Source of the DNA: a virus
Virus record (IMG/VR): IMGVR_UViG_3300007540_000050
Coordinates: 1-32,671 of that record
Strand: one strand, 5' to 3'
DNA length: 32,671 nucleotides
Shown here: positions 8,097 through 13,672 of the stretch, piece after piece
Layout: each line of letters starts with the position of its first letter
Numbering within the stretch: position 1 is the stretch's first letter
Notes under the pieces: generated by a model
What the model saw: only the letters and a program-made list of their open reading frames with translations
What the model was told of the DNA's origin: nothing
Database searches by the model: none
Position numbers and translations under genes: made by a program

Positions 8097-8293
8097 TATT
8101 TCTTGGCTTTAGTTATGCGCTTTTTTGGAGTCTTAGCCTCTTTAGTTTCTTTGACTATTTTCTCCTCTTTGTATTCCACTCCTATGCCCCTGATTAAATA
8201 GTGGCGACCGATCTTTGGATCTACTTCTATAATGTCGCCTTCTTTGCGCCATCCTGATCCAGAATAAACGTCTTTTATGATTTGTATCTTCAT
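8096..8293 (-). CDS. Small basic protein before the connector genes
   Basis: A 65-residue protein with a beta-rich first half (residues 1-42, containing GSGWRKEGDIIEV) and a Lys-rich C-terminal tail (about 12 Lys in the last 23 residues). Small proteins of this kind often open the head-completion operon; the first half resembles a small beta-barrel. Its function is unknown. It is the first gene after a terminator and a new -7 box, so it probably opens the transcript that continues through the connectors. Confidence 0.65.
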   Translation of the reverse strand: MKIQIIKDVYSGSGWRKEGDIIEVDPKIGRHYLIRGIGVEYKEEKIVKETKEAKTPKKRITKAKK

Positions 8294-8309
8294 AATATAT
8301 TATTTACAA

Positions 8310-8317
8310 CAAAGATA
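8310..8317 (-). promoter_or_regulatory. -7 promoter box for the head-completion operon
   Basis: The minus strand reads TATCTTTG, a perfect TAnnTTTG, 17 nt upstream of the ATG at 8293. It abuts the T-run of the terminator at 8317-8350, so one transcript ends where the next would begin. A -33 TTTG at the usual distance is not present; that region is the terminator stem. Confidence 0.5.
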
Positions 8318-8350
8318 AAAAAAAAGCGCCACTGTAATTGTGACGCTTTT
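8317..8350 (-). terminator. Rho-independent terminator after the nuclease gene
   Basis: An 11-bp stem (8322-8332 with 8340-8350) closes a 7-nt loop. One pair is G-U on the minus transcript but C-A on the plus strand, which supports minus orientation. On the minus strand the hairpin runs into nine T residues. It lies 37 nt past the nuclease stop codon. Confidence 0.85.
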
Positions 8351-8386
8351 AGTGAAACCAAACAAACTATGAAATAGAAAAAATTT

Positions 8387-8761
8387 CTACTCAAATGCAA
8401 AGTTATTAAAAAATTTCTTATTCTTACCTGTTATTGAAACTCTTATTGATTGCATATCTCCAGTATTTTTAAAAACAAACCAACCATTAAAAAAATCAGA
8501 CCAGACAGCAAAGTAGTCAATCTTTTCTTTAGTGTAGTTACGCTTATTATTTTGCAGCGGAATATGTACATTACTGAGTCTATCATTTTCTGGAATTTTT
8601 GCGGATGATTTTATTTGTATTCTTAGTAGTTGTTTTCCTGTATCCACGATGCAATCATAAAGTGATGAGTCCATCAAAGGCATAGAGACCTGGTAATTTC
8701 TTTTTATACACTCAGTGGCGAATAAGTATTCTGCCAAACAGCCTTGTTGATTATTATCCAC
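8387..8761 (-). CDS. PD-(D/E)XK-type nuclease (group I intron endonuclease-like)
   Basis: The 124-residue product has a PD-(D/E)XK core in the PDDEXK_5/I-Ssp6803I style: E11 in the first helix (GCLAEYLFATE), D36 (LYDCIVD) and the QxK strand motif LLRIQIKSS (Q49, K51). The start is taken as GTG at 8761 because an in-frame TGA lies two codons upstream and the only nearby ATG is out of frame. The gene has its own -7 box 4 nt upstream of the start and its own terminator, so it is a separate transcription unit within the head cluster. It may be a free-standing homing-type or repair nuclease; the target is unknown. Confidence 0.75.
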   Translation of the reverse strand: MDNNQQGCLAEYLFATECIKRNYQVSMPLMDSSLYDCIVDTGKQLLRIQIKSSAKIPENDRLSNVHIPLQNNKRNYTKEKIDYFAVWSDFFNGWFVFKNTGDMQSIRVSITGKNKKFFNNFAFE

Positions 8762-8765
8762 ATAT

Positions 8766-8773
8766 CAAAGCTA
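8766..8773 (-). promoter_or_regulatory. -7 box, likely leaderless start of the nuclease gene
   Basis: The minus strand reads TAGCTTTG, a perfect TAnnTTTG, separated by 4 nt from the GTG start. A TTTA lies 19 nt upstream at the -33 position (three of four consensus bases). Transcription starting at the usual distance would begin at or very near the start codon. Confidence 0.5.
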
Positions 8774-8774
8774 C

Positions 8775-8806
8775 AAAAAAAACCCTAGACGTTAAATCCA
8801 GGGTTT
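8775..8806 (-). terminator. Terminator after the microprotein operon
   Basis: A perfect 7-bp stem (8780-8786 with 8800-8806) and a 13-nt loop are followed on the minus strand by eight T residues that include the stem end. It lies 24 nt past the stop of the 40-residue zinc-binding protein and one base before the next -7 box. Confidence 0.78.
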
Positions 8807-8830
8807 CCCTATCAAAATGAAACAAAGTAT

Positions 8831-8953
8831 TTATAGCATATAAGCCTCAAAACAACTTGAGCTACAAATGTCGTCACCATAACTAGGTCGGTCGCAAACT
8901 TTGCAATATCCTCCCTCGTAATCATCTGGCGGTGTGTGGTCGTAAAATTCCAT
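8831..8953 (-). CDS. 40-residue zinc-ribbon microprotein
   Basis: A short frame from ATG at 8953 to TAA at 8831 encodes an acidic N-terminus (residues 1-16) followed by C17-x2-C20-x9-C30-x3-C34, a complete four-cysteine zinc-binding set in the style of small Zn-ribbon proteins (FCSxxC type). It starts 1 nt after the stop of the preceding microgene and is the last gene before the terminator at 8775-8806. The target is unknown; such microproteins in phages often bind and modify a host enzyme complex, but that is inference. Confidence 0.65.
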   Translation of the reverse strand: MEFYDHTPPDDYEGGYCKVCDRPSYGDDICSSSCFEAYML

Positions 8954-8954
8954 A

Positions 8955-9089
8955 TTATCGTTTTTTAATTTCGTCTAATCTTTCTGTAAAATCCCATATC
9001 TTTTCACTGAGATACATATAATCTACTGCATTCATTTTGTCAGTCAGGTCTCTAATGCTGTTTAAATAAAAATCGTAAGGCTCATCCAT
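8955..9089 (-). CDS. 44-residue acidic helical microprotein
   Basis: ATG at 9089 overlaps the end of the preceding microgene (ATGGATGA), and the stop lies 1 nt before the next ATG, so its place in the operon is precise. The product is highly charged and probably all helical (LNSIRDLTDKMNAVDYMYLS). No family is recognised. The tight coupling on both sides is the main support that it is translated. Confidence 0.55.
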   Translation of the reverse strand: MDEPYDFYLNSIRDLTDKMNAVDYMYLSEKIWDFTERLDEIKKR

Positions 9090-9228
9090 TATTATATCGG
9101 TATAAAACAAATGATAAAATAAACATTACAAGAGCATCCCACAAAGCCTGGAATCTAAAGCCCAGGGAAAACCCCCAGGCGATAAACCCTATTATCAAGA
9201 CAACCCTTACCTTTTGCTGCAAATCCAT
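9082..9228 (-). CDS. 48-residue two-helix membrane microprotein
   Basis: A frame from ATG at 9228 to TGA at 9082 encodes two hydrophobic segments (about residues 8-24 and 28-43) joined by a short basic turn (FRFQ), with a positively charged N-terminus. It starts 3 nt after the upstream microgene stop and overlaps the next start by 8 nt. It may act in the inner membrane, for example in superinfection exclusion; nothing in the sequence proves this. Confidence 0.6.
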   Translation of the reverse strand: MDLQQKVRVVLIIGFIAWGFSLGFRFQALWDALVMFILSFVLYRYNNG

Positions 9229-9231
9229 AAT

Positions 9232-9396
9232 CTATAGGTCGTAGTTGATAAATAAAATAACATCTAGTATGGCATACATAAAAAAGAAGCCAGTTACATT
9301 TACGGCAAATGCGCCTAATAAAATCTTTGCTTTTGACATCTCAGCCAATACAATCCACTCAGTTGAGTTTGTGATTTTTTGAACTAATTTTTTCAT
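9232..9396 (-). CDS. 54-residue membrane microprotein, first gene of its operon
   Basis: The ATG at 9396 gives a 54-residue protein with a basic N-terminus (MKKLVQKI) and one long or two short hydrophobic segments (about 22-51). A longer frame upstream would have to start at TTG 9447, but that would place the start inside the operator and promoter, so the ATG is preferred. The leader carries AAACAAAC and follows a complete -33/-7 promoter. Function unknown. Confidence 0.65.
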   Translation of the reverse strand: MKKLVQKITNSTEWIVLAEMSKAKILLGAFAVNVTGFFFMYAILDVILFINYDL

Positions 9397-9417
9397 AATA
9401 TTTAAAGTTTGTTTCCC

Positions 9418-9448
9418 CAAATTTACAGATTTATTTGGAAATTCCAAA
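9418..9448 (-). promoter_or_regulatory. Complete Bacteroidota promoter for the microprotein operon
   Basis: On the minus strand a -33 TTTG (9448-9445) is followed after 19 nt by the -7 box TAAATTTG (9425-9418), the full consensus for the primary sigma factor of this phylum. The leader begins GGGGAAACAAAC, 22 nt before the ATG at 9396. The -33 box lies inside the palindrome at 9433-9449, so a bound repressor would block it. Confidence 0.7.
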
Positions 9449-9449
9449 T
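9433..9449. promoter_or_regulatory. 17-bp palindromic operator, copy 1
   Basis: The sequence ATTTGGAAATTCCAAAT is a perfect palindrome of two 8-bp arms around one central base. Read on the opposite strand, the site at 26057-26073 matches it at 16 of 17 positions. Both sites overlap the -33 region of a promoter and lie at the same distance from an AAACAAAC leader. A dimeric repressor is the likely ligand. Confidence 0.65.
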
Positions 9450-9476
9450 TTATGGGGAAATTATTTTATAAAGCAT

Positions 9477-9506
9477 AAAAAAAGGGTAACCAATTAAGGC
9501 TACCCT
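9477..9506 (-). terminator. Terminator after the capsid gene
   Basis: A 9-bp stem (9483-9491 with 9498-9506, one G-U pair on the minus strand) with a 6-nt loop is followed by a run of seven T residues counting the stem end. It lies 45 nt past the capsid stop codon and closes the capsid transcript. Confidence 0.88.
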
Positions 9507-9550
9507 ATTAAATAAAATTCTCACTATTAAATGAGCTGTATTAACTGTTG

Positions 9551-10756
9551 TTATGCAGTCTCTAAAGCAGCTTTAGCAGTTGAGAAAGTTCCCTGTACAA
9601 TTGCATTAGGTAGGTAGTTAGTTAAAGCTACTCTCTCCATTGCACGTACAGTCACGAAATTCTTTTGGAAGTTATCCGAATCCTCACGGCTAAACTCTAC
9701 AGCTAGATTCTCACGAATCCAAAGCTGAGACGCTTGACGTAAATTTCCACATAAGAATTTTCCAGCTGTAACGGCTGTATTAAGTGTTACAGGGATTCCG
9801 TTGATTGTTGGTTGTAAACCGCTAAAAATTTGATTTCTCAAATACTCATTAGCAGTAGATTTCAACAAAATCATTTTGTGTAAATCAGTTGGGTTTAATA
9901 CGATAGTATCAGCCTGGTAGTTAGCCAATGCAAGTTGGTTTAAAGCAACTGTAAGCACGTCAAACTCATTAGCAGACTCAATAGCGTTCGCAAATCCTCC
10001 AGCGGCAAAAGCAGCTCCGTCAGTGAATAATCCATCTAAGTTTGGCGATGATCCATCCCCATTTAAGATCTGGTTATCCTCTACAGATAGCACTTTTTCT
10101 GGAACTCTAGCAGAAAGGTAAGAAGTCAATTGCTTGATATCATCCAACATCTCTCCAGTGATTCTCATATAAGTACCGATTTTCTCAACGTTTACAGTTG
10201 AAGCAGCAAGATCAAAATCTGACTGTCCAAATGCAGCGGCTTCCGCAGTAGTTCCAGCGTTATCGCTATAAGCAGACTCTTTTGGGTAACGGATAGTCTG
10301 AGCATCTGTTGATCCTAAAGAAAGCAAAGAACGAATGTGAGTTGAACGACTAGGATCGTATTTGATTTGATCCACGATAGTTTCTCCAGCAACTACTCCA
10401 GTAACATCAGCACCAAGGCTCATATCAGCTTTTACTTCAAAACGAGCAGCGTTTGCATTACCTTTAAGCATTGCATCAATTGCGCCATCTTTTAAAGCTG
10501 TGTGAATAGCTGATTTAAATGTCTGTGGAGTAGCTCCAGAAATAGTTTTCTTTGCAGCCATTTCCATCTCATCCATTCTCTTGTTAAGAGCTTCGCTCTT
10601 CTCTACATACTGTGTAGTCAAGTTATCAATCTCTGATTTTAGAGATGATTCCATTTCACCTTTGGCGTTATCTTTAGCCTGGTTAAATGCTTTCTCGATT
10701 CTCTCGTCAACTATGTTTCCGATCTGATCAAGTTCTTTTTTTAAGTTATCCTCCAT
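9551..10756 (-). CDS. Major capsid protein, HK97 fold
   Basis: The 401-residue protein has an N-terminal charged coiled coil (about 1-90), the delta scaffold domain that the prohead protease removes in this family, followed by the HK97-fold shell domain. Recognisable shell features include the GVVAGETIVDQI segment, the IGTYMRITGEMLDD stretch before the spine helix, VLNPTDLHKM and the C-terminal VTVRAMERVALTNYLP strand. It lies directly downstream of the protease gene (2-nt gap) and ends before a strong terminator. Confidence 0.93.
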   Translation of the reverse strand: MEDNLKKELDQIGNIVDERIEKAFNQAKDNAKGEMESSLKSEIDNLTTQYVEKSEALNKRMDEMEMAAKKTISGATPQTFKSAIHTALKDGAIDAMLKGNANAARFEVKADMSLGADVTGVVAGETIVDQIKYDPSRSTHIRSLLSLGSTDAQTIRYPKESAYSDNAGTTAEAAAFGQSDFDLAASTVNVEKIGTYMRITGEMLDDIKQLTSYLSARVPEKVLSVEDNQILNGDGSSPNLDGLFTDGAAFAAGGFANAIESANEFDVLTVALNQLALANYQADTIVLNPTDLHKMILLKSTANEYLRNQIFSGLQPTINGIPVTLNTAVTAGKFLCGNLRQASQLWIRENLAVEFSREDSDNFQKNFVTVRAMERVALTNYLPNAIVQGTFSTAKAALETA

Positions 10757-10758
10757 TA

Positions 10759-11451
10759 TTATTTTTTTAGAGTGTTAAACAAATATTTAAAAATTTCGCT
10801 ATTGTCTGCCTTTACTACAATCGGCTCAGTGACTTCAATATCGGTCGGCTGAGTGACATTTATGTAAATAGATTTTAGCTTTAGTATTTCCGCCTCCAGG
10901 GCGTATCCCAAATCATCTGAGATCTCTCCCTTTCTGATTAATTGAGCCATTTTATCGAACCTTTTAGCAATTTTTTCTGGATCTATATTACCTTTTACAT
11001 CCATTATCATTGCCTGGTCGTTCGCTGCTAATGTTACAGCGCTAATCTCAAAAAGTTTTACTTCGTTGAGGTGTCTGTATCCATCGTGTCCCATTTCTTT
11101 TTGTAGAGGCAATATTCCCACTGAGTTTTCAGTGATTACTCCAGCTTTCATAAGTTCAACGACATCTTTCCCTAATTGTGTTTTAGGTATATGCGCCTCA
11201 AAAACTAAACCTTTGTCATCCTCTTCCAGGTGTACCATTTTGCCTAAAGGCTTATCCATATCGTGCTGATATAAATATTTAACTCTCTTAGCGTTTTCCT
11301 GGATTGTCTTTTTATATGCTCCCTTATTGATTATATCGCCATCACTGTCGACATTACCAAAAACAGATCCATATCCTTTAACTATCCCAGCGGAGGTGTC
11401 AGCATCTAACAGCTCGCCTATCTGGGTTGATTTATAAATGATTGTATTCAT
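10759..11451 (-). CDS. Prohead protease, HK97 gp4-like (S78)
   Basis: This 230-residue protein matches the caudoviral prohead protease family: VKGYGSVFGNVDSDGDII at the start, the catalytic His in LYQHD (H63), the catalytic Ser in ENSVGI (S110) and LFEISAVTLAAN near residue 133, where the third active-site residue would lie (E135). It cleaves the capsid delta domain and itself during head maturation. The C-terminal 80 residues are a likely scaffold-binding tail. A -7 box sits 4 nt upstream of its ATG. Confidence 0.9.
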   Translation of the reverse strand: MNTIIYKSTQIGELLDADTSAGIVKGYGSVFGNVDSDGDIINKGAYKKTIQENAKRVKYLYQHDMDKPLGKMVHLEEDDKGLVFEAHIPKTQLGKDVVELMKAGVITENSVGILPLQKEMGHDGYRHLNEVKLFEISAVTLAANDQAMIMDVKGNIDPEKIAKRFDKMAQLIRKGEISDDLGYALEAEILKLKSIYINVTQPTDIEVTEPIVVKADNSEIFKYLFNTLKK

Positions 11452-11455
11452 AATG

Positions 11456-11463
11456 CAAATATA
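11456..11463 (-). promoter_or_regulatory. -7 box, likely leaderless start of protease-capsid unit
   Basis: TATATTTG on the minus strand is a perfect TAnnTTTG ending 4 nt before the ATG at 11451 and filling the gap after the preceding stop codon. It would give capsid and protease a dedicated transcript, which fits the need for many capsid copies. Confidence 0.5.
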
Positions 11464-11652
11464 TTAATTAAATAATTTATCCTCCTCAGACTGACCTTTC
11501 TCAAAAACTATTTTGTTTTTTTGATCTGGTAGTGGTTTACTATGCTTATTAGTCATAATAATCTCTTTAGGTATTTCGTTAAATGCCTCACATCCACCAG
11601 AGATAGGTTTAAAGTGTTTGCATTTTTCGCATATTAAGTTAGTTGGTGTCAT
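11464..11652 (-). CDS. Small Cys-rich protein between MuF-like and protease genes
   Basis: This 62-residue protein has C8-x2-C11 and a third Cys at 21 (GGCEAFNEIPKEIIMTNKHS), followed by KPLPDQKNKIVFE. The spacing resembles a widespread small phage protein with the pattern CxxCxHx(n)CxAFPxGIPxxI...HxxPxPGDxGIxFE, usually encoded next to the head morphogenesis gene. Metal binding is likely (the three Cys plus one His); its role in head assembly is unknown. It overlaps the upstream gene by 4 nt. Confidence 0.7.
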   Translation of the reverse strand: MTPTNLICEKCKHFKPISGGCEAFNEIPKEIIMTNKHSKPLPDQKNKIVFEKGQSEEDKLFN

Positions 11653-13250
11653 TTTTTATAATATTTATCTACAAGCTCTCCTATTAATCTAGCGTATTTA
11701 CTGGGTTTAGAGAGTAACTGATACTCTTTAAAACCCTCAGCTAAAAACTCATCTATCTCAGTACCAGCATAAGATCCTAGATTTGTTTCATTAAATGCCT
11801 TAAAATTTCTAGCGTTTGCATACTTAACTCGATTATCTTTGTAGTCTTTAAATATAACTTTAAGTTCATCAAAGAAATCAGCATCTATTTGGTTATCAGA
11901 GTTCGCTATTATATGCGCAAACTCGTGAGTCAAAGTACCTATTTTTTGGTTATCAATATCTATAGGCGATTTAGATAATCTTTGAAATTTATCAGTATAT
12001 ACTTCTCTTGTTACATTTCCAGATAATTCAGATCTATCGCCTAGATTAATTCTCTTTAATCTCCAGGTATTATCACCCACTTTTTTACTTCTCTCTACAA
12101 ATCCATACATCCTTTTAGATGATTTAAATATTAATTTAACTGGACCTTGAGTGTTAGCAGCACTATTTATTTTATATTTATTTGTTAGATTATTAAGCTG
12201 CTTTAAATATAGATTTAGAGTTTCAATATCTAAACCGCTAGAAATAGTCACAGCATTAATATCGACTCCAGCATCTTTTAATATTTTACTAGCTACTTCT
12301 TTTCCCTCTTTAACTGTTCTAACATCTGGCAAATCATCTACCACTCTAACAGCCTCTCGAACTGGTTTAGGAGTTCTTAGTACGCTTTGAGTTGATGGTC
12401 CTGTAGGCTTAGTTCCAATGCCTTGCCCTGGAGGTCTTATTCCAAATCCCTGGATAGTTCCTGTAGCTTGAGCCTCTGGTTTAGGGAAAGGCGCTGTAGA
12501 ACATCTACAATTGACTACATTTCTGGCGCTTCCAGATGGATCACCAGGATGGAATAACTGTTCGCCACCTACTAAAAACCTTTCTTTAAAACCTACTATT
12601 TGCCCATCTGCAAACCTATGAGCTGCACGTTCTCTGCCATCTACTGAAGTCATCCACTCCTTTTGTAAACTTTCCTGTCCAAACATATCAGTTGCGCTCT
12701 GTAGCGTTGCATAATTAGCTGCATTAGTTGACTCAGTCCTAATTAATCTTTCTGCCTGGCTTTTACTGTATTGGCTAAACTTCTGGCGTAATAACTTTCC
12801 GCCTTCACGCTGTCCCATAGTCATAAACTCTGGATCTGAGGATAAACGTTTAAACACATTCACTAGAGTAGCCTTAGCAGTCCCCTGGACTAGTGTTACT
12901 CTCTCGGCTGCTATTTGCTGGCTGACTCTGTTAAAACGCTCCGCCCAAATATCATCATAGCCAGATACATCCACTTGCTTAGATATTACCTTATCAAAGT
13001 TTTGAGAATACCATTTTGCAAACTTGAGTCCTATGTTTACATAGACCTGGCGATATATTTCAGATAAATCCGCTAATCTAAATAACCCATCAAATCCAGT
13101 GGCTTTCCTAGTGTTTAAAAAATCATCTATTGCTTTAAGGTACTCACCCTCATAGTATCGTTTAGCATTAGCAAACTCTTTGCGCTCTGCACTAGCCAGA
13201 ACTTTATCAAAGTTATTTTTCCAGGATTCTTTAGCTTTTTTTAGTAACAT
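11649..13250 (-). CDS. MuF/SPP1 gp7-like head protein fused to an HExxH metallopeptidase
   Basis: The 533-residue protein is a two-part fusion. Residues 1-255 are a phage head morphogenesis (MuF/SPP1 gp7) domain: IRTESTNAANYATL (170-183), WMTSVDGRERAAHRFADGQ (199-217), HPGDPSGSARNVVNCRC (234-250). Residues 260-300 are a Pro/Gly-rich linker. Residues 300-533 form a second domain with THEFAHII (zinc ligands H442 and H446, catalytic E443) and EIDEFLAEGFKEY (499-510), whose ExxAEGF pattern resembles the third-ligand helix of anthrax lethal factor-like gluzincins. MuF proteins are packaged in the head, so the peptidase may be injected with the DNA. The target is unknown. Confidence 0.83.
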   Translation of the reverse strand: MLLKKAKESWKNNFDKVLASAERKEFANAKRYYEGEYLKAIDDFLNTRKATGFDGLFRLADLSEIYRQVYVNIGLKFAKWYSQNFDKVISKQVDVSGYDDIWAERFNRVSQQIAAERVTLVQGTAKATLVNVFKRLSSDPEFMTMGQREGGKLLRQKFSQYSKSQAERLIRTESTNAANYATLQSATDMFGQESLQKEWMTSVDGRERAAHRFADGQIVGFKERFLVGGEQLFHPGDPSGSARNVVNCRCSTAPFPKPEAQATGTIQGFGIRPPGQGIGTKPTGPSTQSVLRTPKPVREAVRVVDDLPDVRTVKEGKEVASKILKDAGVDINAVTISSGLDIETLNLYLKQLNNLTNKYKINSAANTQGPVKLIFKSSKRMYGFVERSKKVGDNTWRLKRINLGDRSELSGNVTREVYTDKFQRLSKSPIDIDNQKIGTLTHEFAHIIANSDNQIDADFFDELKVIFKDYKDNRVKYANARNFKAFNETNLGSYAGTEIDEFLAEGFKEYQLLSKPSKYARLIGELVDKYYKK

Positions 13251-13666
13251 TATTCCTGGTTTTTATTTATAACAATCGCTTGGGACTCATTAAGCAAATA
13301 CAACTCTTTAGTTTTCTTTTTTTGATCCCATAGAGTAGTGCTAGGGCATTCAATCTCTTTAATCCCTGGAATAGTTAAATCATTTAACCAGAATAGATAG
13401 TTGGCTTTAGGATCATCTACAAAATACAATTTAATCACATCATTTGGCAAAGCCATTATTTGATCATATTTGTATTTTTCTAAGATTTTAGTATTATAGT
13501 ATTTGTTTCGGAATTTCATTTCTATCACGCAATTACTACCATTTGGCGTCTTTCCTTTTGCATCATAATGATCATAACCGCCACCACACCACTGTAAATC
13601 CCAGCCATCGAGATTGAATAAAGTGACAATTGATTTTTCTAGGTTATGTACATCCTGGATTTGCAA
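13250..13666 (-). CDS. PD-(D/E)XK-like protein between portal and head gene
   Basis: This 138-residue protein has a plausible nuclease core: GGGYDHYDAKG supplies D35, and the next strand VIEMKFRN supplies E49-x-K51, the (D/E)xK pair. The following helix (ILEKYKYDQIMAL) is in the expected place. The C-terminal half contains LYFVDDPKANYLFWLND. It shares one base with the downstream MuF gene and lies 6 nt after the portal. It could be a packaging-linked nuclease, a cargo protein or an anti-competitor nuclease; the function is not known. Confidence 0.65.
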   Translation of the reverse strand: MQIQDVHNLEKSIVTLFNLDGWDLQWCGGGYDHYDAKGKTPNGSNCVIEMKFRNKYYNTKILEKYKYDQIMALPNDVIKLYFVDDPKANYLFWLNDLTIPGIKEIECPSTTLWDQKKKTKELYLLNESQAIVINKNQE

Positions 13667-13672
13667 ATGCTT

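Noticed and set aside
8761-8763. ATG at 8763 as start of the nuclease gene
   Set aside because: It is out of frame with the nuclease-like protein; the GTG two bases later is in frame and an in-frame TGA lies just upstream of it.
9232-9447. A longer 71-codon version of the first microgene starting at TTG 9447
   Set aside because: The extra 17 codons would run through the operator, the -7 box and the AAAC leader; the ATG at 9396 after the leader is the better start.
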